Shown: positions 49,311 to 58,630, numbered from the stretch's first letter. The stretch is DNA of 64,000 nucleotides from CAYSUS01 sp964434165 (GCA_964434165.1 CAYSUS010000013.1:1-64000); one strand, 5' to 3'. Numbers and translations are program-made. The notes: a model not told the origin generated them from the letters alone.

Positions 49311-50394
49311 ATGCCAGGAAGCCAAGGAGAGTTCCAGTTCACCTTGCGCGGGCTGCTGGCCGTGTTCGTGGTGGTGGCCTTGCTCCTGGCGTTGGTCGTG
49401 CCGGCCATTCACGCCGCGCGGGAGAGTGTCCGACGTGCGAGCTGCATCAACCATCTCAAACAGATCGGGCTGGGCTTCCACAGCTACCACGGCGCCTTTC
49501 GGTGCTTCCCGCCTGCAAGCGGCGTCACCCGGGCTGCACACGGGTCGATCACGGCGATCGACGGCTGGAGCTTCCTGGTCCATCTCCTGCCGTACATGGA
49601 GTACGGGCAGCTGTGTTGACACGCTGGACGTGGCCGGCGCGCGGCCGATGGTCGAGCCAGCGGGGTCGACCGACCGCCCCCACGCCGCGGCGGCCGACAC
49701 CAGATTTCCAGAGTTCCTTTGCCCCAGCAACAGCAATCGGCGGCACGTTAGCGGCCCGCTCGTAACCGGCTGGCTGACCAACTATAAGGCGATGGGCGCG
49801 ACGCACATCGAGAGCCTCTCGGTCGCGTCGCCGCAGCCGCGCGTGCCGCTCTATGCCCCGGAAGGGCCGGGGCGTCATCCCGACGGGGCCCTGTTTCCGG
49901 AAGCTGACATCAGCCTTCCGGCCTTCGGCAAGGACGGAACGGCCCACACGGTCCTGGCGGCGGAAACGGCGGACCCGGAGTATGGCGTGTGGACCCTGGG
50001 CGCGGAGTGCACGCTCGTGGGGCTGCCCAGCGAGCAGCCCAACAGCGACGGTGATCCGATCCCGTTGGAGTTCGATGAGGAAGCCAAGCAGGAGTTCGGC
50101 TACTGGGCGCCGGTCGGATACAGCGGCCACTTCGACGACGATGCCGCGCCCGAGATCCGCCGGCTGAAGACCTACTTGGGATTCGACTTCGCCCGCGCCG
50201 ATCCCGGTCCCTACGTCGGCTTGGACCCGCGCAACACCTTCGGGCCCTCGTCCGGGCACCCGGGCGTGGTCAACCACCTGATGGTCGACGGGGCCGTAAG
50301 AAGCTTCTCGAAGCGAATCGACTTCTGCATTTACATGTTCCTGATCACGCGCAACGGCGGCGATCGGGCGGGACCCGACTGTTTCACGCTCTAG
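49311..50394 (+). pseudogene. DUF1559 pseudopilin-like gene with a +1 frameshift
   Basis: The first 102 codons (MPGSQGEFQFTLRGLLAVFV, a pilin-like N-terminus, then RRASCINHLKQIGLGFHSYH and a lipid-free LLPYMEYGQL) end at a TGA at 49617-49619. The rest of a DUF1559 protein follows at once in the next frame (DTLDVAGARPMVEPAG to HPGVVNHLMVDGAVRSF and YMFLITRNGGD). Compared with the intact paralogue at 24985-26010, whose EYRGLYDSID aligns with EYGQL/DTLD, one extra base lies within about 49611-49617. The downstream part shows no other damage, so the lesion is recent or a sequencing error. Confidence 0.8.
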
Positions 50395-50409
50395 CGACCG
50401 GAGCCCGCC

Positions 50410-51576
50410 CTACTTCCGCACCTGCTCGAACAGGAACACGCCGCCCTTGTTCGCCACGGCGATGTCCAAGAGGCCGTCGCCGTTCACATCGGTCACTTCG
50501 AACTGCGTGCCCACGCCGCTGGCGTCGTCGATCGTGTGCCGGGTCCACTGGGGCTTCCCTCCCTTGCGTGCCAGCTCGTACCAGCACAACAGGGCCGGCT
50601 CCTTGGCCCCGGGGTCGCGGCCCCCGTGGGCCCAGAATCGCTTGCCGGTGACGAAGTCGGCCAGCCCGTCGCCGTTGATGTCGGCCTGGACCACCGCGTG
50701 CGTCTGCGAGAGGGTCGTGTCGATGTCGTGGGTCTTCCAGCCCTGGGGCGTCTGCTCGTGCCACCAGATGCCGTAGCGGTGGGCGCTGGAGCTGAGCACG
50801 TCGTGGTCGCCGTCACCGTCGAAGTCCCACACGACCATGTGGGCGCAGTCCTGGCCCAAGGGGGCCTTGTGCAGCGTCCACTCGCCCTTCTTGCCCTGAC
50901 CCGGGTTTTCGTACCATCCCTCCTTGGTCACCACGTCGATCCGGCCGTCGCCGTTGACGTCTCCCGTGCCCAGGCCGTGGTAATACTTGCGGCTGCCCGG
51001 GGCCGACTCGCCGGAGAAGACCCGCACCGGCCACGGGACGGACGGGTCGCTGCCGGGCGAGGCGTAGATCATGCGCCGCTTGGGGCTGTCGGGCTTGTTG
51101 GCCTCGGGCGACCAGCCGCAGATCAGCGAGGGCTTTCCTTCGCCCTCGAGGTCGGCCCACAGGGGGCTCTCGTTGTTGGTCACAGCGACGGCCACGTGCC
51201 GCTTCCACGGGCCGGGTGCGGGGCCGGGGTTTTCGAACCAGCAGGTGGCCTTGCCCGGCATGTCCACGACGATCAGGTCCGCTCGCCCGTCGCCATTGCA
51301 GTCGTGGGCGAAGCAGCAGAACGCGTCGCTGTAGGCCTGGATCGGGTACGCGTCGGCCTTCTCGCGAAGCGGCACGAGCCGCCAGTCGGGCGCGGCGTAG
51401 TACACGCTGCCGGCCGCGAGGTCCTTCTTGCCGTCGCCGTTGAAGTCGGCCACGGCCACGCCCTCGCTGCGGAACTTCGTGTCGAGGACCGTCTTCTTGA
51501 ATGTGATCTCTTCGGCGGAAACCAGGCAGGGCAGCAAGGTCGCCGTGAGGGCAGTCAGGATGGCACGCGTGTTCAT
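50410..51576 (-). CDS. Exported FG-GAP/VCBS repeat protein
   Basis: 388 aa with a signal peptide (MNTRAILTALTATLLPCLVSA). At least five FG-GAP-type repeats with calcium-binding DxNGDGxxD loops are visible (DFNGDGKKD, DCNGDGRAD, DVNGDGRID, DFDGDGDHD, DINGDGLAD, DVNGDGLLD). These would form a seven-bladed propeller like integrin alpha chains. Such proteins are numerous in planctomycetes and probably bind or cleave surface ligands; no catalytic residues are evident. AAAGAGG lies nine bases before the ATG at 51576. Confidence 0.9.
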   Translation of the reverse strand: MNTRAILTALTATLLPCLVSAEEITFKKTVLDTKFRSEGVAVADFNGDGKKDLAAGSVYYAAPDWRLVPLREKADAYPIQAYSDAFCCFAHDCNGDGRADLIVVDMPGKATCWFENPGPAPGPWKRHVAVAVTNNESPLWADLEGEGKPSLICGWSPEANKPDSPKRRMIYASPGSDPSVPWPVRVFSGESAPGSRKYYHGLGTGDVNGDGRIDVVTKEGWYENPGQGKKGEWTLHKAPLGQDCAHMVVWDFDGDGDHDVLSSSAHRYGIWWHEQTPQGWKTHDIDTTLSQTHAVVQADINGDGLADFVTGKRFWAHGGRDPGAKEPALLCWYELARKGGKPQWTRHTIDDASGVGTQFEVTDVNGDGLLDIAVANKGGVFLFEQVRK

Positions 51577-51724
51577 CGGCAGGAACCTCTTTGGTGAACG
51601 ATGAGGACCCGCGGCCCAGGGTGGCCAGGGCGTCCGGCGCCCAGGCCGCGCCATGCCAGTGTAGTCTCGGTCTGGAGGGAAGGAAAGGATGGGGCCGAGC
51701 TCCGAAAAGGGGGAACGTCGCGCG

Positions 51725-52468
51725 TCACCGCGCGTCCTTGCCCCGCCGCGCGATCTCGTCGCGAAGGACGGCGGCCTGCTCGTACTGCTCCGCGGCGATC
51801 GCCTCGGCCAGGCGCTCCTGGAGCGTCTGGTCGATATGGTAGTTCTCCTTCAGCCACTTGCGCAGGGCGGCGAGCTGCTCGAGCATGGCGTGATGGCCGG
51901 GCTCCACGTCGCCATCGAGCGCCTCGAGCGACTCGCGAAGCCGGTTCAGCCCGCGATCGATCTCGTCCACGGCCCGCTCCGGACCGCCCGACTCGAGGGA
52001 AGCGAGCGCCGCCGCCTGCGTGCGGTGCAGGAGGACGAACGGCCGGTAGCGTTCGTGCGAGGCCGTCCATTCCGCGCTCGGCGAGTGGTCGGCGGCGAAG
52101 TCCATCAGGGCCAGCGTGTGGTCGGCGTCGGCCACGGCGCGGTGGAACTGGCGCAGGGCCAGCCAGCACAGGCGGCGATGGTAGTACTGGAGGAACTCCC
52201 GGTCCATCTCCTCGCAGTGCGTCACGGTGAGCTCGAACGCGTCGCCTTCGGCGGCGGCCTCGTGCATCAGGAGGTCGAGGCAGGTGTCGAACCCGCCGGG
52301 CCGCTCGCCGTCGGGGCGGTGCGTCGTCTCCATCTGAAGCAGCCCGAGCTCCACGCGCATCTGGATCACGCGGCGACCGTCCTCGGCCTTGATCAGCCGG
52401 GCGCTGATCACGCCGGGCGAATAGGGCCAGTCGCGAAGGGCTGCGTCGATATGCTGGCCGGGGTCCAT
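51725..52468 (-). CDS. UVR-motif protein, unknown
   Basis: 247 aa. The C-terminal 30 residues match the UvrB/UvrC interaction motif (LQERLAEAIAAEQYEQAAVLRDEIARR). The upstream part is mainly helical, with an N-terminal beta section (VISARLIKAEDGRRVIQMRVELGLLQMET) and long helices around residues 70-190. It contains no nuclease or helicase motif, so it is not UvrB or UvrC. UVR motifs also occur in proteins such as McsA and in planctomycete proteins of this layout, whose role is unknown. The start MDPGQHID is at 52468. Confidence 0.8.
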   Translation of the reverse strand: MDPGQHIDAALRDWPYSPGVISARLIKAEDGRRVIQMRVELGLLQMETTHRPDGERPGGFDTCLDLLMHEAAAEGDAFELTVTHCEEMDREFLQYYHRRLCWLALRQFHRAVADADHTLALMDFAADHSPSAEWTASHERYRPFVLLHRTQAAALASLESGGPERAVDEIDRGLNRLRESLEALDGDVEPGHHAMLEQLAALRKWLKENYHIDQTLQERLAEAIAAEQYEQAAVLRDEIARRGKDAR

Positions 52469-52646
52469 GACTCCACGAGGGGTGGGACGAGGGCGTCGTA
52501 CCGTGGCGACACCCCCATTATAGCCCGCCGGGGAGTGCCGGTCGTGGCCCCGCGTGTCCCCGGCGGGGAGGGACGTGCTTGCGCCGTGGCAACACTCCCC
52601 CTCCTGGCCCACCTGGGGCGCGGCGCCCTGCGGGCCGGGCTGCGGA

Positions 52647-53066
52647 TCAATCGGACTTGGGGGGGCGCCTCGCCTGCTTCTTCTCCGACTTGCGCCGCTT
52701 GCCATCCAGGCGCCGACGCACCGAGGCCTTGGTGGGGCGCGTGGGTTTGCGGGGCTTGGGCGTCCTGGCCGCGGCCGCCACGATCTCGCGGAGCTTATCC
52801 AGGCAGTCGGAGACGTTGCGCCCCGCGTCGCGGTACCGCTGGCTCGAAAGGACCAGCTCTCCCTCGGCGTTGATCCTTCGCCGGTTGCGGCTGGCCAGCC
52901 GCTCTCTGACCGGCGCGGGCAGGCTCCGGTTGCCGGCGACGGACCAGTGGAGCACGGCCTTGCTGTTGACCTTGTTGACGTTCTGGCCTCCCGGCCCCGA
53001 GCTCCGCGCGAACGTGAACCGCAGCTCGTCCATGGGGATTCGCAGGCTGCGAGAGACGATCAGCAT
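52647..53066 (-). CDS. arfB: Ribosome-rescue hydrolase ArfB
   Basis: 139-aa release-factor-like protein that frees stalled ribosomes by hydrolysing peptidyl-tRNA. The GGQ motif is at residues 26-28 (SSGPGGQNVNKVNSKAVLHW), followed by LPAPVRERLASRNRRRINAEGELVL. The C-terminal tail is very basic (KPRKPTRPTKASVRRRLDGKRRKSEK), as expected for a segment that enters the empty mRNA channel. No codon-recognition domain is present. The start overlaps the end of the upstream isomerase gene by seven bases. Confidence 0.93.
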   Translation of the reverse strand: MLIVSRSLRIPMDELRFTFARSSGPGGQNVNKVNSKAVLHWSVAGNRSLPAPVRERLASRNRRRINAEGELVLSSQRYRDAGRNVSDCLDKLREIVAAAARTPKPRKPTRPTKASVRRRLDGKRRKSEKKQARRPPKSD

Positions 53067-53878
53067 GGGGCCTGGCGCACGAGCCGCTCGAAGGCCTCCC
53101 TGGCGTGCTCCAGGAGGCCCCGGTAATCGTCCGTCTCGACCTCCTCGCCCAGCAACTCCACGTCGAAGTAGCCGTCGTAACCGGCCGCGGTTAGCGCCGA
53201 CACGATCTCCGACAGGGGGACCGAGCCCTCGCCCAGTCGGCAACGGTTCTGCTCGCCGCAGGGCGGCTCCCGGGCGTCGCCGAGCTGGACCAGCGCGACC
53301 CGCGGGGCGAGCTGGTCGATGCACTCCAGCACGCCATCGTCCTGGCCGAGGTGATAGGCGTCGAACACCATCTTGACCTGCTCGGGGCTGCCCACCGCAT
53401 CGAGGAGCCCGACCGTCTGGTCAATCGACGTCAGGAAGGTCCAGTCGGCCGCGCAGCCCGGGTGCATCGGCTCCAACGCCAGCGACACGTCCACCTCGGC
53501 AGCCACGGGCACCAGCTCGGCGAGGGCGTCCGTGACGAGGCGTCTTGCGTGATTGAAGGTGTGGCCGGCACGGCCACCGCTGTACACGATCAGGCAGGGG
53601 GCTCCCAGGCGCCGTGCGAGTCGCAGCGCGTCGGCGGCGTCCTCGATGCTCTCGCGGAACGAGCGACCGTCGCTCCCGGTAAACCCCCCCGCCCAGAACA
53701 GATGCGAGACCTCCAGTCCCTTCTCCCGGAGGATGGGGATGCCCCGCGCCTCGCCGCAGTCGGCGAGCTTCTGGCGCCACACGCCCAGGGCGGGAATCCC
53801 GGCGGCGGCGTAGTTGGCCACGTCTTCCTCGAACGACCACCGAAACGTCGTCGTTTCGCTCATCGACAGCTTGGCCAT
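53060..53878 (-). CDS. Sugar phosphate isomerase/epimerase-type TIM barrel
   Basis: 272 aa, xylose-isomerase-like (AP endonuclease 2) fold. Metal-ligand positions are recognisable: the Glu in SLALEPMHPG, VFDAYHLGQDD, the His/Asp near VALVQLGDAREPP, and the Glu in DGYFDVELLGEE. The N-terminus MAKLSMSETTTFRWSFEEDV is standard. AAGGAG lies nine bases before the ATG. The substrate cannot be told; relatives include hydroxypyruvate and inosose isomerases. A good promoter lies upstream at 53964-53992. Confidence 0.88.
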   Translation of the reverse strand: MAKLSMSETTTFRWSFEEDVANYAAAGIPALGVWRQKLADCGEARGIPILREKGLEVSHLFWAGGFTGSDGRSFRESIEDAADALRLARRLGAPCLIVYSGGRAGHTFNHARRLVTDALAELVPVAAEVDVSLALEPMHPGCAADWTFLTSIDQTVGLLDAVGSPEQVKMVFDAYHLGQDDGVLECIDQLAPRVALVQLGDAREPPCGEQNRCRLGEGSVPLSEIVSALTAAGYDGYFDVELLGEEVETDDYRGLLEHAREAFERLVRQAPC

Positions 53879-53963
53879 CGTCGTACGCTCCTTCACGGCA
53901 CGGCCGGGCGGCATGGTCGGAGGGCCGGGCCGTCCGTGAGCCGGCACGATCCCCCGGGGCGGT

Positions 53964-53992
53964 AGTATGTCGGAATTCGCGACCTCTGTAAA
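53964..53992 (-). promoter_or_regulatory. Sigma-70 promoter for the isomerase-arfB pair
   Basis: Minus-strand TTTACA (53992-53987), 17-base spacer, CATACT (53969-53964). The predicted start is about 80 bases before the ATG. Confidence 0.5.
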
Positions 53993-54125
53993 GGCGCCGC
54001 CAGGAGCACCTTGCGGCTCCCGCCATTCGCCCTTCCGTGGCGGTCGTGGCGCCTCGCGGCGGGCTCCGAGGGCGGGACGAGAGTGCTATTGACCCCGGCG
54101 GCGGACACGCGCCACACTACGCGGC

Positions 54126-55310
54126 ATGTCGCTGATGACCCGGTACGTGCTGGTCGAACTGCTGAAGGTCTTCCTCGCGGCGCTCTCCGCGCTGACGGTG
54201 ATGATCATCCTCGGCGGCGTGATCCGCGAGGCCGTCCATCAAAGCCTGCCCCCTGCGCAGGTCGCTGGGCTGATCCCCTACATCCTGCCCGACGCCCTGC
54301 GGATCGCGATCCCGGTCACCTTGCTGCTGGCGGCCACCAGCGTGTTCGGGAGGATGTCGGGCTCCAACGAGGTCGTGGCCCTGAAGGCGTCGGGCATCTC
54401 GCCCTTGTCGATCCTCCGGCCGGTTCTGGTGTTGTCCTTCTTCGTCAGCCTGCTGACCGTGTGGCTGAACGACCTGGCCGTCTCCTGGGGGCGCAACGGG
54501 GCCCAGCGCGTGATCGTCGAGTCGGTCGAGGAGATCGCCTACAGCATGCTCCGCACGCAGAAGCGCTATACCTCGCCCACGTTCGCGATCAACGTGGCTC
54601 AGGTCCGCGACCGTACGCTGATCCGCCCCACGATCTCGATCCAGGGCCATGGCGACACGCCCGGCATCACGATCCGCGCCCAGGAGGCGGAGCTGGCCTG
54701 CGACCGCGAGCAGGGGATGCTTCACATTCGGCTGATCAACGGCCGGGCGGACGTGGAGGGAGGCGTGTCGATGCGGTTTCCGCGGCACGACCAGGTCATC
54801 CCGCTCAGCCAGGCGAGCCGCGCCGGCGCCCAGGTCCCGACGCCTTCTTGGCTTCCCCTGCGGCAGATCACGGTCGAGGCCCGGAAGCAGCGCGAGGAGA
54901 TCGCCGAGATGGAGCAGGAGATGGCCGCGCTGGCCGCCCTGCAGATGATCCGGGGCGATTTCGAGGGGCTGACCGGCGGCGGTTGGAAGACGCTCGAGGG
55001 GAGCCTGCGCGTGGCCAGGGCCCAGCTCAACCGCCTCTTGACCGAGCCTCATCGCCGCTGGTCGGCCGGCTTCAGTTGCCTGTGCTTCGTGTGGGTCGGG
55101 GCGCCGCTGGCGGTCCGGCTTCGGAACCGGGATTTCCTGACCAGCTTCTTCCTCTGCTTCCTCCCCATCCTCACCCTCTACTACCCCTTGATGATCTACG
55201 GGGTGGACGGGGCCAAGGGGGGCACGATTCCGCCGTGGTCGGTCTGGGCCGGCAACGCCATCCTGGCGATCTGCGGCGGGGTGCTTCTCCGCCACGTGAC
55301 GCGGTATTGA
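54126..55310 (+). CDS. LptF/LptG-family lipopolysaccharide export permease
   Basis: 394 aa. Three N-terminal membrane helices (YVLVELLKVFLAALSALTVMII, LIPYILPDALRIAIPVTLLLA, SILRPVLVLSFFVSLLTVW) are followed by a periplasmic beta-jellyroll (about residues 125-250). A soluble helix rich in Glu (KQREEIAEMEQEMAALAAL) comes next, then three C-terminal helices. This is the layout of LptF/LptG, the membrane partners of LptB in moving LPS to LptA. Only one such gene is here; its partner must be elsewhere. The Glu-rich helix may be a lineage-specific insertion. Confidence 0.9.
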   Translation: MSLMTRYVLVELLKVFLAALSALTVMIILGGVIREAVHQSLPPAQVAGLIPYILPDALRIAIPVTLLLAATSVFGRMSGSNEVVALKASGISPLSILRPVLVLSFFVSLLTVWLNDLAVSWGRNGAQRVIVESVEEIAYSMLRTQKRYTSPTFAINVAQVRDRTLIRPTISIQGHGDTPGITIRAQEAELACDREQGMLHIRLINGRADVEGGVSMRFPRHDQVIPLSQASRAGAQVPTPSWLPLRQITVEARKQREEIAEMEQEMAALAALQMIRGDFEGLTGGGWKTLEGSLRVARAQLNRLLTEPHRRWSAGFSCLCFVWVGAPLAVRLRNRDFLTSFFLCFLPILTLYYPLMIYGVDGAKGGTIPPWSVWAGNAILAICGGVLLRHVTRY

Positions 55311-55495
55311 CCTCGCCGCGGCAGCGCGCCCCAACCGGGGGCCCGCCTCGATGGGCGCACGCCCTGCGACCGCACCGCACGGGGGAGAGCCGCCTCGGCC
55401 GCGTCCGCGAGGAAGAACGGAACGTGCGGCAAGGAGCACGCGGCACGAAGCAAGCAGATCACACCCCTGGCCGCTCGCCACCGGCCCCTGGCCGC

Positions 55496-56329
55496 TTATC
55501 CATTGAGACTCTCGGCCAGCTTGTTGAGGGCCTCGGTCTCGATCTGGCGGACGCGCTCGCGGGTCAGACCCAGGGTCTCGCCGATCTCCTTGAGCGTGCG
55601 GGGCTCGTGATCGTCGAGGCCGAACCGCATGCGGAGCACGGTGGCCTCGCGCTGGTCCATGGTCTCGAGCTGCCGCATGATGTGCGTGAGGTTGTCGTGC
55701 TCGACGAGGTCCTCCTCGGGAGTCCGGGCGTCCTCGTCCATGATCATCTCGCCCAGCGACCAGCCGGCCTCGGCCTGGTCGGTCTGCGGCGTAAGGTTGT
55801 AGATCTTGATCGCCTTCTTGATGATCGGCAGCTTCTTGCGGGGAAGGCCCAGCACGCGGGCGACCTCCTCGGCGGTCGGCGTGCGCCCGAGCTCCTCGGC
55901 CAGGCGCGTGCTCGCCCGGCGCCACTTGGAGAGCAGCTCGACCATGTAGGCGGGAATGCGGATCGTCTTGGCCGTGTTGATCAGGGCCCGCTTGATCGAC
56001 TGCTTGATCCAGTAGCTGGCATAGGTGGAGAACCGCGTGCCCATGGCCGGGTCGAAGCCCTCCACGGCGCGCAGCAGCCCGAGGTTGCCCTCCTCGATGA
56101 GATCCTGAAGGCTCAGTCCCTTTCCGGTGTAGCCCCGGGCGATGTTGACGACCAGGCGGAGGTTGGCGCGGACCATGCGGTCGCGGGCCCGGATGTCGCC
56201 TTCGCCGATGGCGACGGCCAGGTCCTGCTCCTCGCCCGGCGTGAGCAAGGGCGTCTCGTTGATTTCCCGCAGGTAGGTCTCCAGGGGAGACTGCACCGCG
56301 GAGCTCGGTCTGCGTCGTGTCCTGGGCAT
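55496..56329 (-). CDS. Sigma-70 family (RpoD/SigA-like) sigma factor
   Basis: 277 aa with regions 1.2 to 4 and no large N-terminal region 1.1. Region 1.2 is SPLETYLREINETPLLTPGEE. Region 2 is RDRMVRANLRLVVNIARGYTGKGLSLQDLIEEGNLGLLRAVEGFD followed by the -10 recognition helix TRFSTYASYWIKQSIKRAL. Region 3 is IPAYMVELLSKWRRA and region 4 is LRMRFGLDDHEPRTLKEIGETLGLTRERVRQIE. The short length suggests a secondary (group 2) sigma factor rather than the main RpoD. A much longer open frame upstream is the antisense-frame shadow of rpsA and was not used. Confidence 0.92.
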   Translation of the reverse strand: MPRTRRRPSSAVQSPLETYLREINETPLLTPGEEQDLAVAIGEGDIRARDRMVRANLRLVVNIARGYTGKGLSLQDLIEEGNLGLLRAVEGFDPAMGTRFSTYASYWIKQSIKRALINTAKTIRIPAYMVELLSKWRRASTRLAEELGRTPTAEEVARVLGLPRKKLPIIKKAIKIYNLTPQTDQAEAGWSLGEMIMDEDARTPEEDLVEHDNLTHIMRQLETMDQREATVLRMRFGLDDHEPRTLKEIGETLGLTRERVRQIETEALNKLAESLNG

Positions 56330-56509
56330 GGTCGTCAAGTGGAGCGATGCGCTGGGGCGTTCTTTCCCAAGAGCAACTATCGACGGGGCCCTGCCGGTTT
56401 CTGCAAGGAAGCGGACCGGCGACAAGCTGGGGCGCCTGTGCCCCGCATACCGGCCGTGCGGAATGGGAGGGAGACGCGGGGCGCGCCCCGCCGCCGCACG
56501 CATAAGCAA

Positions 56510-56539
56510 CGACCCCGCCGGTTCTGGACGGCGGGGTCG
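56510..56539 (-). terminator. Hairpin terminator after rpsA
   Basis: 11-bp perfect stem (CGACCCCGCCG at 56510-56520, CGGCGGGGTCG at 56529-56539) with an eight-base loop. On the minus strand it is followed by TTGCTTATG, a weak T-rich run. It lies 30 bases after the rpsA stop. Confidence 0.6.
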
Positions 56540-56568
56540 CGAGGGGGTTCCGGTTGTCCGGGCGCGGA

Positions 56569-58377
56569 TCAGCCCTGGGCGTCGCCGTCCTTGGTCTCGA
56601 TGGGCTTGATCAGCGGGCCGCTGCCGCTGCCTACGCCGCCCTTGAGCTCCGAGGCCGGGATGGCCTGGGGCTGCTGGGCAGGCGCGGCCGGGGCCTCGGC
56701 CTCGGCCTCCTCGGCCCACTCCACGCGCTTGCGCGACAGCCCGATCTTGCGCTCCTCCGGATCGACGCGGAGGATCTTGACCTCGATCTGGTCGCCCACC
56801 TTGACGATCTCCTCGGGGTTCTCGACCTTGTGGTCGGCCAGCTCGGAGATGTGCAACAGCCCCTCCAGGCCGTTCTCCAGGCCGACGAACACGCCGAAGT
56901 TCGTGATCTTGGTGACCGTGCCCTGGACGATCTGGCCCGGCTGGTACTTGTCCGGGATGTCGTGGGCCCAGGGGTCCTCGCCCAACTGCTTCAGCCCCAG
57001 GGCGATGCGGCGGCGGTCCTGATCCACGGAGAGCACCCGGCAACTGACCGCCTGTCCGCGCTCCACGACCTCGTTGGGGTGGCTGATCTTGCGGGTCCAC
57101 GACATGTCGCTGACGTGGAGCAGCCCGTCGATGCCCTCCTCGATCTCGATGAAGGCCCCGTAGTTGGTGAGGTTCCGCACCGTGCCGTTGACCGTGGTGC
57201 CGGGCGGGTAGCGCTCGGCCACGTGGTCCCAAGGGTTCTCCTGGGTCTGCTTCATGCCCAGCGAGATCTCCTGCTTCTCCTTGTTGATGCCGAGGACCAC
57301 CACGTCGATCTCGTCGCCGATCTGCACCAGCTCGTTGGGGTGGCTGACCCGCTTGGTCCACGACATCTCGCTGATGTGCACCAGGCCCTCGATCCCCTCC
57401 TCGAGCTTGACGAACGCGCCGTAGGTCATCACGTTCACCACTTCGCCGCGCACGCGATTGCCCACCGGGTACTTGTCGGCCACGTTCTCCCACGGGCTCG
57501 GCTCTTTCTGCTTCAGCCCCAGGGCGATCTTCTCGCGGTCGTAGTCGATGTGGAGGATCACGACCTCGATCTCCTGGTCGATGGAGACCACTTCCGACGG
57601 ATGATTGACGCGGCCCCACGTCATGTCGGTGATGTGCAAGAGGCCGTCGATGCCTCCCAGGTCGACGAACGCGCCGAACTCGGCGATGTTCTTGACCACG
57701 CCCTTGCGGCGCTGATTGACCTCCAGGTCGCTGAGGAGCTGCTCCTTCTTCTCCGCACGCTCGGCCTCGATCAGGGCCCGGCGGCTGACCACGATGTTCC
57801 GCCGCGCCTCGTCGATCTTCAGCACGATGCACTGGATGGTGCGGCCGATGTAGTTGCCGATGTCGGCCGGGCGGCGGATGTCCACCTGGCTGGCCGGCAG
57901 GAACACGTTGACCCCGATGTCGACCAGCAGCCCGCCCTTGATCTTGCGCGTGACCACGCCGGTGACCACGTCTTCCTCGTGGACCGACTCCATGACCTTC
58001 TTCCAGGCCTGGATCTTCTCGGCCTTGCGCTTGCTCAGCGCGATCATCCCCCGGGAGTCGTCGACCATCCCGTAGGGGTCCTCGACGTCCTCGATGAGGA
58101 CCTCGATCGTGTCGCCGGCCTCGGGGGGCGTCTCGTCCTCCTCCCATTCGTTCAGGAGGATCACGCCCTCGCTCTTGTAGCCGACGTCCACCAGCACGAA
58201 GTCGCCCTCCACGCGGAGCACCTTGCCGGTGACGATGTCGTTGAGGCTGATCTCCGCCCCACCCCAGTCGATCTCGTCGGGGTCGGCCCCCTCCAGGCCT
58301 TCGAACGAGGCGTTGATTTCCTCTTCCCACTCCTCGGGGCTGAGGTCCAGTCCGCGGATCAGATTTCGGTTGACCAT
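56569..58377 (-). CDS. rpsA: 30S ribosomal protein S1
   Basis: 602 aa with six S1 RNA-binding domains, evenly spaced. The last four are the best preserved (each with a GAFVxL or GVFVGL strand and LLHISEM/LLHVSDM). They include VKNIAEFGAFVDLGGIDGLLHI, VMTYGAFVKLEEGIEGLVHISEMSW and ITNFGVFVGLENGLEGLLHISEL. A 45-residue Ala/Glu/Gly/Pro tail follows. S1 brings mRNA to the 30S subunit, especially messages without Shine-Dalgarno sites. The ATG at 58377 itself has no such site. A promoter lies about 225 bases upstream, leaving a long leader in which S1 could regulate its own translation. Confidence 0.95.
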   Translation of the reverse strand: MVNRNLIRGLDLSPEEWEEEINASFEGLEGADPDEIDWGGAEISLNDIVTGKVLRVEGDFVLVDVGYKSEGVILLNEWEEDETPPEAGDTIEVLIEDVEDPYGMVDDSRGMIALSKRKAEKIQAWKKVMESVHEEDVVTGVVTRKIKGGLLVDIGVNVFLPASQVDIRRPADIGNYIGRTIQCIVLKIDEARRNIVVSRRALIEAERAEKKEQLLSDLEVNQRRKGVVKNIAEFGAFVDLGGIDGLLHITDMTWGRVNHPSEVVSIDQEIEVVILHIDYDREKIALGLKQKEPSPWENVADKYPVGNRVRGEVVNVMTYGAFVKLEEGIEGLVHISEMSWTKRVSHPNELVQIGDEIDVVVLGINKEKQEISLGMKQTQENPWDHVAERYPPGTTVNGTVRNLTNYGAFIEIEEGIDGLLHVSDMSWTRKISHPNEVVERGQAVSCRVLSVDQDRRRIALGLKQLGEDPWAHDIPDKYQPGQIVQGTVTKITNFGVFVGLENGLEGLLHISELADHKVENPEEIVKVGDQIEVKILRVDPEERKIGLSRKRVEWAEEAEAEAPAAPAQQPQAIPASELKGGVGSGSGPLIKPIETKDGDAQG

Positions 58378-58597
58378 AAGAAACAGTGGTGAAAGAAAGC
58401 CCGGTCGATGAGGGCGAAGAACCAGCCGCTCGGCCAGAGGCGGCCGAGTGCCGAAGAGAATCGGCAAAGGCGCAAGAGGGGAACCTCAACCGCGAGGCTC
58501 CCGCACCCGCCGGTCCACCCCCAATAACTGGATGAAGTTACCCCCCTTTCGGCCCGCCGCTGGAAGCGCCAGCGACTCCCAAGGCCTTGGGGAATCG

Positions 58598-58625
58598 GGT
58601 CAGTATAGCAAACTCAATACTGACC
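58598..58625. promoter_or_regulatory. Operator-like dyad over the rpsA promoter
   Basis: Perfect 9-bp inverted repeat GGTCAGTAT (58598-58606) and ATACTGACC (58617-58625) with a ten-base spacer. One arm overlaps the -10, the other abuts the -35. A 14-bp palindrome CCCAAGGCCTTGGG (58578-58591) lies just downstream of the predicted start. Confidence 0.55.
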
Positions 58626-58630
58626 GGCAA
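58602..58630 (-). promoter_or_regulatory. Sigma-70 promoter of rpsA
   Basis: Minus-strand TTGCCG (58630-58625), 17-base spacer, TATACT (58607-58602) preceded by TGC (extended -10). It predicts a leader of about 218 bases before rpsA. Confidence 0.65.

Noticed and set aside
56554..58392. 612-codon plus-strand frame opposite rpsA
   Set aside because: Shadow of rpsA.
55496..58489. 997-codon minus-strand frame joining the sigma factor to upstream sequence
   Set aside because: The first 720 codons are an alternate frame of rpsA; the sigma factor has its own ATG at 56329.
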